DNA of 64,000 nt, from positions 124,001-188,000 of the forward strand of contig CAVOGL010000006.1 in NCBI GenBank assembly GCA_963695415.1. The letters are read 5' to 3'. The notes under the pieces were generated by a model. That model was not told the DNA's origin. It saw only the letters and a program-made list of their open reading frames with translations, and made no database searches. Positions 10,306 through 20,704 of this stretch are shown in pieces; positions within the stretch are counted from its first letter, which is position 1, and each line of letters starts with the position of its first letter. Origin of the DNA: CAVXWV01 sp963695415. Lineage in GTDB: Bacteria; Chloroflexota; Anaerolineae; Anaerolineales; UBA4823. The position numbers and the translations under genes are program-made.

Positions 10306-11238
10306 ATGATTAGTTTCACTCTTCGTCGATTTATGGGGATCGCGTTTACTCTGATCTTACTTTCCCTGTTTACGTTTATCCTTTCTCGCACAGTGCCGGG
10401 TGGTCCCTGGCTGCAAAATGCCGATATCCCTATGTCGGAAAAAGAAATCACAGCCTTCAAAGAAAAGTATGGGATGGATAAGCCCGTCATTGTCCAGTAT
10501 GCAGTCTGGTTGTGGAATGCTGTTCGGTTGGACTTTGGCAGACCGTTCACCGCGCCGGAACTTTCCGTCATGGAACTAATCTTCAAACAGCTCAAATACA
10601 GCGTCATTATCGGCGGGTTGGCAGCTACATTTGCCATCCTCATTGGAGTTATCCTGGGCATGGTCGCAGCCTCCCGGGCGAATGGACCCATGGATAATGT
10701 CATCGTTTCGTATTCTGTGATCATCGGTACCATCCCCAGTTTTGTGCTTGGCTTTCTGATGGTCTATTTCTTTTCTGCCAGGCTTAACTGGCTTCCTGCA
10801 GGGGGTTGGGGTGGTCCGAAAAATTGGATTTTACCCGTCGTCGCTTACCTGATCCCATACACCGGTGGGGTGGCTCTGTGGACGCGTCAGTGCATGCTCG
10901 AAGCCATGACCTCAGATTATGTGCGTACAGCTTATGCAAAAGGGGTGATGGTAAGATCCGTTATGTCAAGACATGTCCTCAGAAATGCGATGATCCCGAT
11001 GATCACCTCATTTCTACCATTATTTCCGGGAATGATGACTGGCTCAATTTTTATCGAACGGGTATTTGGATTACCGGGTCTGGGTCAGTATTTTTGGCAG
11101 TCCAGCTCGAACCGCGATTACCCGTTGGTATTGGGTATTACTATGTTCTGGGCTGTGTTGATCGCCTTGACGTACCTGGTCACTGATATCCTTTACGGCA
11201 TAATCGATCCTAGAGTGCGCATTTCGGGAAATAAATAA
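10306..11238 (+). CDS. ABC importer permease, DppB/OppB family
   Basis: This permease has about 310 residues and six membrane spans. The first span follows a basic MISFTLRRF start, and the EAA-like cytoplasmic loop (DYVRTAYAKGVMVRSVMSRHVLRNAMIP, shortened here) precedes the last spans. The ATG at 10306 is chosen because AAAGGAG lies at 10290-10296; the longer in-frame opening upstream crosses the stem-loop region and has no good start. DppB-type subunits pair with DppC to form the channel for peptides or related solutes. The stop overlaps the ATG of the next gene by one base. Confidence 0.9.
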   Translation: MISFTLRRFMGIAFTLILLSLFTFILSRTVPGGPWLQNADIPMSEKEITAFKEKYGMDKPVIVQYAVWLWNAVRLDFGRPFTAPELSVMELIFKQLKYSVIIGGLAATFAILIGVILGMVAASRANGPMDNVIVSYSVIIGTIPSFVLGFLMVYFFSARLNWLPAGGWGGPKNWILPVVAYLIPYTGGVALWTRQCMLEAMTSDYVRTAYAKGVMVRSVMSRHVLRNAMIPMITSFLPLFPGMMTGSIFIERVFGLPGLGQYFWQSSSNRDYPLVLGITMFWAVLIALTYLVTDILYGIIDPRVRISGNK

Positions 11239-12146
11239 TGTCGACAATAACTGATCAGTCAAAATCATCCACTTCCATATCATTAACCGAGGGCGAACGG
11301 CAGTATGCCAGCTTTAGGACAGCTGCCTGGCGGCGCTTTCGACGCAACAAGCTGGCCCTATTCGGCATTGTTTATGTAATTTTGATTATACTCGCAGCCA
11401 TCTTTGCGCCATTTATCACCTCCTATACGATTGACAAGATCAACCCACAAGATGCTCTGCTGGGTCCGTCATTAGACCATCCTTTCGGCACAGACTATTT
11501 AGGTCGCGACATTTACACACGCATGATCTACGGGGCTCGACCCATGCTGATTGTCGGTCTCTTCACCCAGATTATTGCTCTAATCATCGGCACCACACTT
11601 GGGCTACTTTCCGGTTACCTGGGCGGTGTGGTCGATTGGATTGTGACACGCATGGTTGATTTATTTTCCGCCTTACCATGGTATTTGATCGTCCTCTACC
11701 TGGTCATGGTGTTGTCTCCGAGCATGAGAAACCTGATCATTGCCTTATCAATCACCAGCTGGGTAGCTTCTTGCCGTATCGTGCGCGGCCTGACCTTATC
11801 GATCCGCGAGCAGGAATATATCGAAGCGGCACAAGCCTTAGGGATTCAAAGCTGGCGCATCGTTGGATTTCATGTGCTTCCCCAGGCTGCACCCCTCTTG
11901 ATCTGGGCTTTTGCTGCCGGAGTACCTGCAGCAGTATTCGCCGAAGCCTCGATGAGCTTTCTAGGCATGGGCATCCGCCCTCCAGAACCCAGTTGGGGAG
12001 TAATGCTGGCAGAAAGCGGTAATTACTTTGCCTATTGGCCGCACATGCTCTTCTTCCCTGCCATATTTATTATTCTCTCTGTTCTGGCTTTCCAGGGTCT
12101 GGCTGAAGGGCTTCGCCAGGCAGTAGCCGTCAATGTAAACGTATAG
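11238..12146 (+). CDS. ABC importer permease, DppC/OppC family
   Basis: The 302-residue permease has the N-terminal OppC region (SFRTAAWRRFRRNKLALFG) and the DppC hallmark HPFGTDYLGRDIYTRMIYGAR near residue 75. The EAA loop reads EYIEAAQALGIQSWRIVGFHVLPQA in part, followed by GMGIRPPEPSWG. Six spans are evident. The ATG overlaps the TAA of the DppB-type gene (TAATG), so the two should be made at equal levels. It forms the second half of the inner-membrane channel. Confidence 0.92.
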   Translation: MSTITDQSKSSTSISLTEGERQYASFRTAAWRRFRRNKLALFGIVYVILIILAAIFAPFITSYTIDKINPQDALLGPSLDHPFGTDYLGRDIYTRMIYGARPMLIVGLFTQIIALIIGTTLGLLSGYLGGVVDWIVTRMVDLFSALPWYLIVLYLVMVLSPSMRNLIIALSITSWVASCRIVRGLTLSIREQEYIEAAQALGIQSWRIVGFHVLPQAAPLLIWAFAAGVPAAVFAEASMSFLGMGIRPPEPSWGVMLAESGNYFAYWPHMLFFPAIFIILSVLAFQGLAEGLRQAVAVNVNV

Positions 12147-12156
12147 GCGGTCCATC

Positions 12157-13167
12157 ATGAAACCTCTTTTGGATGTGCAAAACCTGGAAGTAATCTTTGA
12201 TACCAAGGACGGGATTGTCCGGGCGGTCAACAAAATTTCATATACCCTCGAAAAAGGGGATACCCTCGGCATCGTTGGTGAAAGTGGATCAGGAAAATCG
12301 GTCAGCCTGTTAGCGATGCTGGGGTTAATCCCAAGCCCTCCAGGAAAAATTTCGGGTGGGCAGATCCTGTTCGAGGGAAAAGATTTATTGAAAATATCTG
12401 GCAGCCATTGGCGCGGAATTCGCGGTAAGCAAATAGCCATGATTTTCCAGGATCCAATGACCTCCTTAAATCCGGTCATGACTATTGGTGCTCAGATTGA
12501 CGAAGCCACCATGATCAACCTGGAAATGAGCGCTCATGAAGCCCGTCAGCGTACAATAGAAGTACTCACCCAGGTAGGCATCCCGCGCGCCGCTGATCGC
12601 TGCAAAGATTACCCACACCAGTTTTCGGGTGGGATGCGCCAGCGGGTGATGATCGCCATGGCAATTTCATGCAAGCCAAAATTATTGATCGCTGATGAGC
12701 CCACCACAGCCCTGGATGTAACTATCCAGGCTCAAATCATCGAGCTCGTCAAGCATCTTCAAGAAGAATTGGGGATGACAGTGATTTGGGTCACCCATGA
12801 CCTGGGGGTTGTAGCTCGCCTGACGAATCGGATCGTCGTAATGTACGGCGGAAGTATCATGGAAGCAGGCCCGGTGAAGGAGATTTACGCTAACCCTCGT
12901 CACCCATACTCGATCGGATTATTGGCTTCCGTGCCTGGAACGAGCTTCTCTCGCACGGATGAGCTGCACTTCATCCCAGGCAACCCACCGGATATGATCG
13001 CCTTGCCCAAGGGCTGTCCATTTGCAGACCGATGTCCCTTTGCCAGCGATCAGTGCCTGGAGGAGAAGCCTGGTTTTTCGGATGTAGGTCAGGAGCACCG
13101 AGTTGCTTGTTGGAACCTGAAACATGTCATGCCGGATACACTGCTGGCTGGAGGTGCCAATGACTGA
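12157..13167 (+). CDS. ABC importer ATPase, DppD/OppD family
   Basis: This 336-residue ATPase has Walker A GESGSGKS, the Q-loop FQDPMTSLNPVM, signature FSGGMRQR, Walker B LLIADEPTTALD and the H-loop VTHDLG. The C-terminal oligopeptide-transporter extension carries the Cys pattern CPFADRCPFASDQC, which fits an iron-sulphur-type cluster site in DppD/OppD proteins. It energises the two permeases. It ends 8 bases inside the start of the second ATPase gene. Confidence 0.93.
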   Translation: MKPLLDVQNLEVIFDTKDGIVRAVNKISYTLEKGDTLGIVGESGSGKSVSLLAMLGLIPSPPGKISGGQILFEGKDLLKISGSHWRGIRGKQIAMIFQDPMTSLNPVMTIGAQIDEATMINLEMSAHEARQRTIEVLTQVGIPRAADRCKDYPHQFSGGMRQRVMIAMAISCKPKLLIADEPTTALDVTIQAQIIELVKHLQEELGMTVIWVTHDLGVVARLTNRIVVMYGGSIMEAGPVKEIYANPRHPYSIGLLASVPGTSFSRTDELHFIPGNPPDMIALPKGCPFADRCPFASDQCLEEKPGFSDVGQEHRVACWNLKHVMPDTLLAGGAND

Positions 13168-14161
13168 AATGGAAAAACTGGTTGAAATCAAAAGTCTGAA
13201 GAAATACTTTACGGTAAAGGGAGGTCTATTCCAAAAGGTTGTCGGTTATGTCAAAGCAGTGGATGACATTTCACTGGACATTTATGAAGGGGAAACCCTA
13301 GGATTGGTAGGAGAAAGCGGTTGTGGTAAATCCACGTTTGGACGCTCTATTTTACAGTTGATCCAACCCAGCGAAGGATCGGTGAAGTATAAAAAACAGG
13401 AATTGACCCGGTTGAAAGGAGAAGAATTGCGCCGGATGCGCACTCAGATGCAGATCATCTTTCAAAATCCATATTCTTCCCTCAATCCACGCCAGATGAT
13501 CGAACGCACCCTGACCGAGCCAATGGTTGTTCATGGTATTGCGCATGGCGAAGCTGCTCGAGACAGAGCTGCCGAACTACTCACAACGGTCGGTCTAGAA
13601 CCTTATTTCCTGGGCAGGTTCCCCAGCGAGTTTTCGGGTGGTCAACGCCAGCGTATTGGCATCGCCCGGGCTTTAAGCGTCAACCCAAAATTCATCGTCT
13701 GCGACGAACCGATCTCATCCCTGGATGTCTCCATCCAATCCCAGATTGTAAATTTATTACGCAAGCTGCAACAAGAACTGGGGCTGACCTATCTGTTTAT
13801 CTCGCATGACTTATCCATGGTGCGCTACATCAGTAACCGCATCGCCGTGATGTACCTAGGTAAAATTGCTGAATTGGCTACGACGGACCAGGTGGTTAAC
13901 ACACCATTACATCCTTATACCCAGGCTTTATGGTCTGCCATTCCGATCCCCGATCCAGCACTAGAAGAATCACGCGAACGGATACTCCTGGAGGGCGATG
14001 TCCCCAACCCAATCAATCCGCCGGCAGGATGTCGGTTTTCTACACGCTGCTGGAAGGTGATGGATATTTGTCGAAAGGTCGAACCCGAATTTATTGAAAT
14101 AAATCCTGGTCAGAAGGTAGCCTGCCACTTGTATTCTGACTCCAAAGGAAACGTGGATTGA
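13160..14161 (+). CDS. ABC importer ATPase, DppF/OppF family
   Basis: This second ATPase, about 333 residues, has Walker A GESGCGKST, the Q-loop FQNPYSSLNPR, signature FSGGQRQR, Walker B FIVCDEPISSLD and ISHDLS. The C-terminal extension has the Cys motif PAGCRFSTRC...C. The ATG at 13160 (TGACTGAAATGG context) is preferred to an upstream in-frame TTG/ATG inside the DppD gene, since it gives the usual 8-bp overlap. The pair of ATPases is the normal complement for a Dpp/Opp-type importer. Confidence 0.92.
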   Translation: MTEMEKLVEIKSLKKYFTVKGGLFQKVVGYVKAVDDISLDIYEGETLGLVGESGCGKSTFGRSILQLIQPSEGSVKYKKQELTRLKGEELRRMRTQMQIIFQNPYSSLNPRQMIERTLTEPMVVHGIAHGEAARDRAAELLTTVGLEPYFLGRFPSEFSGGQRQRIGIARALSVNPKFIVCDEPISSLDVSIQSQIVNLLRKLQQELGLTYLFISHDLSMVRYISNRIAVMYLGKIAELATTDQVVNTPLHPYTQALWSAIPIPDPALEESRERILLEGDVPNPINPPAGCRFSTRCWKVMDICRKVEPEFIEINPGQKVACHLYSDSKGNVD

Positions 14162-14164
14162 GAT

Positions 14165-16310
14165 ATGGCGGATGAAATGCATATCCCTGATATGTTTGAT
14201 TCCAGGTTGAAGCGGCATATCCCCAAAAAGGACTGGTTCTCAAGACAGGCGTTGATTGCTTCTCTACAGCTTGCATTTAAGCAGAATCCGGTCATCCTGC
14301 TTTATGGTGAAAATGGCGCTGGGAAGACGACTTCAGCTGCTGCTTTTGCTCTCGGTGAAGTTACGACCGGAGCCCTGGAGGGTAATCCGGTCATATATTC
14401 ATCTTTCCAAGAGATTGACAACTTAACTGACCTTTTAGAAAGCTTTGGGCAGGTGTACGAAATGGCCCTGCTCGAGCGCAGCATTGAATGGCGCACATTG
14501 GACGATTACCAACGCTTGAAATTGATCCAGGATTTGCTGCATAATGTCCCCTTACTGTGGATTTGGGATGACTTCGAGCTGGTGACACCAAAAAAATGGT
14601 CTGCCGACGAGATACAGCAGTTGGAAGAGCTTCTGCGTTCGATTCCTTCAGGCGGTGGTAGGATCCTGATTCTGGACAGGCGGCAGGAAAAAGAACTTTT
14701 GACTTGGCTGCCCGAGCAAATTCAAATTGACCTCGGTATTCCCAACCCGTTAGGCCAGGAAATTGCTTCGGTTTTGGAACCCACTCAATCCCCGGGATCT
14801 ACCAAATCCTCGGGAACAAGCGCGCCTGCCCGAGACTCTCCATCTTGCGCTGTCGACTTTTTCTGAGCACGACCAAAACATCATCAGCCTGATGGGTCTG
14901 TTTCGGGGTATTTTGAGTCAGGAAGTTCTTTGTGGGATGGTAATTAAGAAAGATCCCAGGCGCCTGGCTGATGAAACGGGACCGGAATGCGAACACACCA
15001 GAGAGGTACTCGATCAGGCTGCCTCACTCAAATTGTGTACGCCGATTGCCGCGACCGGCTACTACCTGCTGCATCCAGCCATCACCGGTTGGCTCAGCAA
15101 GAGGCTGAAGCGTGAATCGCTGCGCGTGGCACAACGCACATTCACGCATTCCATGGCAGAATTTGCCCGGCAGTCGGTGAGTGCTGTCCAGTCGGGTGAC
15201 CACGGATATGTTGATTTATTGGCTGTCAATGAAGCCAATTTACGGCAGGCTTTGGCATTAGCGGATAAATTCCGCTGGCGGAGTGTAATCATCTCCTTGC
15301 TACCTGCTCTGCGTTTGGTGTTCCTGGAAAGCCAGCGTTTCGGAACCTGGAATTGGCTGCTGGATCTCGTCAGCCGGCACTTCATCAATCCGCAGACATC
15401 CCAACTGATTACACGAAATTCCGGCAAGGACTACCGCTCAAACAAAGATTTTTTAACATTCCAGGTAGAAATCTCGTTGAAACGCGACCATCTGACACAA
15501 GCTGCCCGTTGGCAGTCAATCCTGGTCATCTCAGAGCGCATACATACCCAGCCTGTAAGAGAAAACCGCTCAAATTCAGCCAGTTCGTATGCCATGAACC
15601 GCGAATTAATCAGTTCTCTGGCAAAGCTGGGTGAGATATACCGGCGAATGGGCAACCCCAAATCGATTGAAGCCTATGAAGAAGCTTTTCAGATCGCCAA
15701 ACAAACCGGACAAACCCAACTGGCGGTTGATTTTACCGGCAGGATTGCTGATGCTTACCTGGCAATTCAGGTCGTGCAGAATTTTGAGCAGGCAGAAAAC
15801 TGGATACAAGCCGGTCTGGAATTGACTGGAGAGCGGGATGATCTTCTGCGCAGCCGTTTAACTTCCTTACGCGGCAAAACCGCTTATGAGCGATTCAACA
15901 AAGCTCAAAAAGCCAACCAACCAGTAGAAGACCAGATAGAACTGTTAAACCAGGCGTTAGGCCTTTATTTCCAGGCGCTGGAGATTATCCCGGAGAACCA
16001 GCCCTCCGAGTCAGGCAAGCTACATGAAATGATTGGTCTGCTTTACTTGCAGTCAGAAGGAATGCTTGAGGCGGCGACAGAACATTACGACCTGGCGGTC
16101 AAGTTGATGGATCAAGCCGGTAATTTTGCGGACGCAGCCCGAGCTCGTTTCAACCTGGCAATCGCCCTTTTTATGATTAATCAATTCGAAAAAAGCTGGC
16201 AGTATGCCCAAGCTGCGCGGCAAGTCTACGAAGAACTCGGGGCGGAGACAATTATTGAGGCAAATAAAGTACGCAAATTCTTAGCCCGTTTCCCAGAGCA
16301 GCAGTTTTAA
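14165..16310 (+). CDS. STAND-like P-loop ATPase with TPR-like repeats (frameshifted)
   Basis: The N-terminal third is a P-loop NTPase: Walker A LLYGENGAGKTT near residue 45 and Walker B-like LLWIWDDFE near residue 140. The remainder (about 300-700) is helical and TPR-like, with repeats such as SLAKLGEIYRRMGN and LNLAIALFMINQFEKSWQYA. The frame is lost at 14760-14762, where AGGAAATTGC should read AGGAATTGC; the corrected protein is about 714 residues. It starts 3 bases after the DppF stop, so it is the last gene of the importer operon. STAND ATPases are signal-triggered switches. What it senses or binds is unknown, and no effector domain is visible. Confidence 0.65.
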
Positions 16311-16337
16311 TGATTGCAGGTCAACCAGGCGCGCGAG

Positions 16338-17522
16338 TTAAAGCTCGGGTACCAGGCAGTTTGTTTCCTGGATTGAATCCAGGTGTTCTGCCAACACGCT
16401 GAAAAGGGCATCAACGTCCGCCTGAGTATTGTACGCCTGGGCGGAGACGCGTACCAGGGCATGCCCATTCCAACGCAGCACAGGCACCACAATGCGCCTG
16501 ATTTCCAGGCGCTTGTTTAACCCCTCCAGGTCCACGTCTGGCAGGGGGATGCTGACCATCTGGTTGAACCAATCCGTCGTATCTGGGCAGAAAGGTGGTA
16601 ATCCTGTGAGTGAACCCACCCGCTTGCGCAGGTCGCTGACCACGACATGGCAGCCTGCCTGCCGGGCTGCCCAGTCGTTCTGCTCCTGGAAGTCAATGGC
16701 TGCCGGAACCGACAGGAATCCGGAGACATCACGCGTGCCCTGGTTCTGCTGGTATGGCACGAAGGTATTCTTGCCATTCCCATCGATGTGCTGCCAGCCA
16801 TAGCTGATCACCAGCGGATCCAGCCACGCCTGCGCCTCCGGATTGGCATACAAAAAGCCAGTGCCCTTGGGCGCCGACAGCCACTTGTGGCAGGCGCCCA
16901 CGTAGATATCGGCGCCTACCTTTTCCAGGTCGAGGGGGATATGCCCGGGTGCATGCGCACCGTCAATAATGGTCAAGATGCCCAGCTCGCGGGCGTGCCG
17001 GCAGATGTCTTCAACCGGCAGGATCAGGGTGGTGAAGCAGGTCACATGGCTGAAAAAGAGCACGCGTGTGCGTGGCGTAACCCCAGCAAACAGGGCCTCA
17101 ACGATATCGTTCTTGGTCACCACGGGCAGTGGGATGGGATGGTGGATGTAGCGCGCCCCGGTCTTGTGAGCGGTGTAGTCCCAGATCTGGTTCATCGCCG
17201 GGTACTCTTGGTCGGTGGTCAGGATTTCGTCACCGGGCTGCAGGTCGAGGCTGCGCGCGACCATATTGACGGCGGTGGTCGGGTTGGGGAAGTAAACCAG
17301 GTCGTCCTCCGGGGAATGCAAGAATTTGGACAGGCGAGACCGTGCCTCGACGATCAATCCCGGGGCGCGCCTGCCGATGAAATCTACCGGCTGACGCTCC
17401 AACTCCCGCTGCCAGTACTGGTAGGTCTCGAAAACCGGTTTGGGGCAGGCGCCAAACGATCCATGGTTAAGGAATATAACATCCGGATCCAAGAGGTATT
17501 GTTCACGGATTGGTGCAATCAT
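16338..17522 (-). CDS. Class-V PLP aminotransferase, isopenicillin-N epimerase-like
   Basis: The 394-residue protein belongs to fold-type I, class V. The PLP lysine is in ACHKWLSAPKG, the cofactor Asp/His are in DGAHAPGH, and the early LNHGSFG segment is typical of isopenicillin-N-epimerase-like proteins and cysteine desulfurase relatives. Members use PLP chemistry on amino acids; the substrate here is not predictable, and no beta-lactam genes are nearby. It is transcribed leftward and converges with the STAND-like gene 27 bases away. The upstream nitrilase gene runs in the same direction, with a 143-bp gap that contains no gene. Confidence 0.85.
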   Translation of the reverse strand: MIAPIREQYLLDPDVIFLNHGSFGACPKPVFETYQYWQRELERQPVDFIGRRAPGLIVEARSRLSKFLHSPEDDLVYFPNPTTAVNMVARSLDLQPGDEILTTDQEYPAMNQIWDYTAHKTGARYIHHPIPLPVVTKNDIVEALFAGVTPRTRVLFFSHVTCFTTLILPVEDICRHARELGILTIIDGAHAPGHIPLDLEKVGADIYVGACHKWLSAPKGTGFLYANPEAQAWLDPLVISYGWQHIDGNGKNTFVPYQQNQGTRDVSGFLSVPAAIDFQEQNDWAARQAGCHVVVSDLRKRVGSLTGLPPFCPDTTDWFNQMVSIPLPDVDLEGLNKRLEIRRIVVPVLRWNGHALVRVSAQAYNTQADVDALFSVLAEHLDSIQETNCLVPEL

Positions 17523-17665
17523 TTTGCTCTATAATCAAACTTATCACCTGTGCGCATTAAGAGAGTCTTCATTGGCAAGCACAAATCACCCGGAAATTCT
17601 GGTGATCATATGTTCACGATTATATTATCATTTTAAGATTATGTTCAAAGCATAGTTTGTTTTGC

Positions 17666-18557
17666 TCAAAGCTGCGACCTGTTCACATATCCTGCATAAC
17701 TCTCATCATCCCAGGGGATGTCCGGGTAATCCTGCCAGGTTTTAACATCCGTTACCAGCGTGCCGTACAATTCCGGACGGCGCTGGTGCATCTGGCGCAG
17801 ATGCTTGCGGTGCCAGCGCAGCTTGTGCAGATCGATGGTCGCATGCACACAGGCATCTCCAGCCTCTGTAATGCGCGGGAAGAGGCGCATTTCCTCCCGC
17901 TCTCCCTCTGCCTGAATGCATAGTCCCCAGGGATCGGCGAAGCCGGTGTTACGCCCGTTGCTGATGTTGGCGCCAACCACCACGCCGTGACAGTTGGCAG
18001 CAGTGATGCAGAAGGCGTCTTCGATAAATCCATCCCTGCCATTGATCCACAGGATGATTTCCGCACCGGTGTATGCCGCGCAAGCCCATGCCTCAGGGAA
18101 ATAACCATCGTAGCACTGTAATATTCCAACAGGGGCGAAGTCCAGGTGGAAAACCTTGAATTGGCTGCCCAGGATACCCCTGGCTTCATCATCGTGACCG
18201 GGGAGCGGAGGCCAGTAGTGCGGGGGCGGTCCGGATGCCGGATGGGTTTTGAGGTAACGCCCAAGGATTTCGACCCTGCCGGTCGACCATCAATGCCGTG
18301 GTCGCCCACCGCTCGCCATGTGACTCAACCAGACCAACAACGGAATACATTTTGTATTTCCTGGTCAATTCCAGGAAGCCCTGCACGTCAGGATGCTCGA
18401 TGGGGATGCGGTTCCCCAGGGTATACTCGGGAAAAGCAATCAGGTCGGAGCCATAATCAACCGCCTGTTCAAAAAACGGCTCCATTCGTTCCAGAATAGC
18501 CCCATCGGTTTGGTTGGGTGTAAACTGAACCATCGTAATTTTGCATTGCGAATGCAT
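17666..18557 (-). CDS. Carbon-nitrogen hydrolase, nitrilase superfamily (frameshifted)
   Basis: Nitrilase-fold enzymes cleave nitriles or amides with a Glu-Lys-Cys triad. Here the Glu is in LIAFPEYTLGN, the Lys probably in GRYLKTHP and the Cys in VGILQCYDGYFPE, the last two only after one frame correction. The shift is at 18268-18270 (plus-strand TTT); one base fewer gives ...VDRQGRILGRYLKTHP... and about 296 residues. The ATG at 18557 is chosen because GGAGGA precedes it by a few bases; an in-frame start 36 bases upstream lacks this. The substrate is unknown. The triad appears intact, so the enzyme is likely real and the shift suspect. Confidence 0.82.
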
Positions 18558-18808
18558 ATTGTCCTCCGGAGATAAAGGATTAGAATGGGGCATCCTGAAC
18601 AGAGACGCAGACCTAAGTTTAACATCACTTCAAGTGGAGTTTGGAGCTCTTCGCACCTGAAACTTTCGACCAATTCGGGGGAAATTTCCTGGAGATATTC
18701 TTTGGAAATTGGTGAAGTGAAGGTTCTTTTTTCCGTATCAAAAAATATCAGATGGTATATACCAGGCGATATTAAGTATCCATCACATATTAATTGGGTT
18801 AACCGGGT

Positions 18809-19774
18809 ATGATCGCCATCACAGGAGTCTCCGGACTGGCTGGCGCGAACCTGGTGCGTGCTCTACTCGCTGAAGGCAGGCAAGTGAGGGGAATTATTCA
18901 TCATGAGAAAAGAGCTGTTTCAGGTCTGGGGATTGAGCTGGTCCAGGCAGATGTGCGCAATCTTGATGCGCTCATGCGGGCTTTCACAGGGGTAGAGGTT
19001 GTCTACCATCTTGCAGCCCAGATCTCACTGGCTATGGACAGTTGGAACGAGGTTGAAGCCATCAATATCCAGGGGGTGCGCAACGTAGTCGAAGCCTGTT
19101 TGAAGTGCGGTGTGAAAAGGCTGGTTCACTTCAGTTCCGTCCATGCTCTGCAGCAAGAGCCTGATGACCAACCTGTCGATGAAGACCGACCATTGGCAAC
19201 TGCCTCACGCTTCCCACCTTATGACCGCTCCAAAGCGTTTGGGGAGATCGAGGTGCAGAAAGGGATCGAGCGCGGATTGAACGCCATCATCCTGAACCCA
19301 ACCGGGATGGTCGGACCATTTGATTACTATCCTTCGTATTTTGGCGCGGCGCTCCTCTCGATCGCAAAAGGGAATATCCCCGCACTGGTATCCGGAGGGT
19401 TCGACTGGGTGGACGTGCGCGACGTGGTGTCTGCTGCCATCCGGGCGGAGCAGGATGCGCCTTCCGGCAGCCGCTACCTGCTCTCGGGTCACTGGCGTTC
19501 TGTCCAGGAGGTGGCTAAACTGGCTGCCAGAATTGCCGGGAGAAAACCACCTCGACTGGTCATCCCTCTGCGCCTGGCATACCTGGCGGCACCACTAATG
19601 CCATTAATCGCAAAAATCAATGGGAGCCAGCCCATCTACACCAATGTCACCCTGGATGCCTTGAAAAGCAACCGGTCTGTCAGCCATGCCAGAGCCACGC
19701 GGGACTTCGACTACCAACCTCGTCCTTTCGAAGAGACCATCTTCGACACCCTGGAATGGTTCTACACGGAATAG
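18809..19774 (+). CDS. NAD(P)-dependent epimerase/dehydratase (extended SDR)
   Basis: The 321-residue protein has the Rossmann glycine motif TGVSGLAGANL at its N-terminus, the HLAAQISL segment, a catalytic YxxxK (YDRSK near residue 136) and a Ser in HFSSVHAL. The closest family style is the dihydroflavonol reductase/hopanoid-associated epimerase group. It is divergent from the nitrilase gene across a 251-bp gap and is followed after 33 bp by a membrane reductase-like gene. The substrate is unknown; a lipid or sugar-nucleotide role is possible. Confidence 0.85.
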   Translation: MIAITGVSGLAGANLVRALLAEGRQVRGIIHHEKRAVSGLGIELVQADVRNLDALMRAFTGVEVVYHLAAQISLAMDSWNEVEAINIQGVRNVVEACLKCGVKRLVHFSSVHALQQEPDDQPVDEDRPLATASRFPPYDRSKAFGEIEVQKGIERGLNAIILNPTGMVGPFDYYPSYFGAALLSIAKGNIPALVSGGFDWVDVRDVVSAAIRAEQDAPSGSRYLLSGHWRSVQEVAKLAARIAGRKPPRLVIPLRLAYLAAPLMPLIAKINGSQPIYTNVTLDALKSNRSVSHARATRDFDYQPRPFEETIFDTLEWFYTE

Positions 19775-19807
19775 TTATCTGAAGACCACAAAGGATTTAA
19801 GACCGGT

Positions 19808-20570
19808 ATGAACCAATCATTGTTGTATTCCATCCTGCTCTTCTCCAGTCTCGCCATGGCTGGAGTGGTATTCATTACTTTAATGTTCATCAACGCGCCC
19901 TATGGTCGCCATATCCAGCGCGGTTGGGGTCCTGCCATCCAAAACAGGATTGGATGGTTGGTGATGGAAGCGCCTTCTGCACTGGTTTTCCTTGCTTTCT
20001 ATCTGATTGGCACGGCACCCAAAAATCTGGTAATGTTGTTTTTCTTATTGATGTGGGAGGCTCACTATTTGCACCGCGCCTTTATTTACCCTTTCCAGAT
20101 TGCTGATGGGCGTAAACGGATGCCTGTTGTGGTCATGTTGATGGCATTTGCGTTCAACGTTGGGAATGCATCGATCAATGGTTGGTATGTTTTTTCGCTC
20201 TCAGATGGATATTCGATCAGTTGGCTACGAGACCCTCGGTTCATTCTCGGGGTCGTCTTATTCGTCGGTGGATATACTATCAATCGCCAATCAGATCGAA
20301 TCCCTGCGAGGATTGCGTAAACCGGGGGAACTGGGATATAAAATCCCCAGGGGTGGTCTCTTCCACTGGGTATCCTGCCCGAATTACCTGGGGGAGATCA
20401 TCGAGTGGTGCGGGTGGGCGCTGGCGACCTGGTCGCTGCCCGGACTGGCATTTGCGGTGTGGACGTTCGCCAACCTTGCGCCGAGAGCGCGAGCACACCA
20501 CCGCTGGTACCGGGAGAATTTCGGGGATTACCCCGAAAATCGCAAAGCGCTGTTGCCAGGGATCTGGTGA
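19808..20570 (+). CDS. Steroid 5-alpha-reductase-like membrane protein (frameshifted)
   Basis: This protein of about 253 residues has multiple membrane spans and the C-terminal signature of 3-oxo-5-alpha-steroid 4-dehydrogenases and related enoyl reductases: LRKPGELGYKIPRGGLF, CPNYLGEIIEW and the end ENFGDYPENRKALLPGIW (shortened). The frame breaks at 20302-20304, where ATCCCTGCG should read ATCCTGCG. The family reduces steroid or long-chain enoyl C=C bonds with NADPH. It follows an SDR epimerase closely, so a shared lipid-modifying pathway is possible but unproven. Confidence 0.8.
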
Positions 20571-20594
20571 AGTACTTAAAACATAGAAGATATG

Positions 20595-20637
20595 ACTTGA
20601 TGTCAAGTAAGTGGAAAAATATCTTATTGTTTTCCAC
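20595..20637 (+). terminator. Candidate terminator hairpins after the reductase-like gene
   Basis: Two stem-loops lie in tandem. One is ACTTGA-TG-TCAAGT (20595-20608). The other is GTGGAAAA paired with TTTTCCAC around an 11-nt loop (20611-20637). No uninterrupted T-run follows, and the second stem is AT-rich, so termination is only suggested by position between two genes with separate promoters. Confidence 0.35.
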
Positions 20638-20646
20638 TACTTCAAT

Positions 20647-20674
20647 TTGAACACCTCATTTTCTCATTTATAAT
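20647..20674 (+). promoter_or_regulatory. Sigma-70-type promoter for the URO-D family gene
   Basis: TTGAAC (20647-20652) and a perfect TATAAT (20669-20674) are separated by 16 bp, about 30 bases before the ATG at 20705. This is one of the best consensus promoters in the window and implies that the URO-D gene starts its own transcript. Confidence 0.5.
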
Positions 20675-20704
20675 CGCCTATACTCACAATTTACCGAGGT
20701 CTCA

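Noticed and set aside
14165..16310. Antiviral STAND (Avs) system
   Set aside because: There is a P-loop and a repeat region but no nuclease, protease or TIR effector domain, and the gene belongs to a transporter operon.
16647..17534. A 295-codon open frame on the plus strand across the class-V aminotransferase
   Set aside because: It is antisense to a gene with clear PLP motifs, has odd composition (rich in Gly, Val, Arg) and no recognisable domain. It is a shadow of GC-rich codon use.
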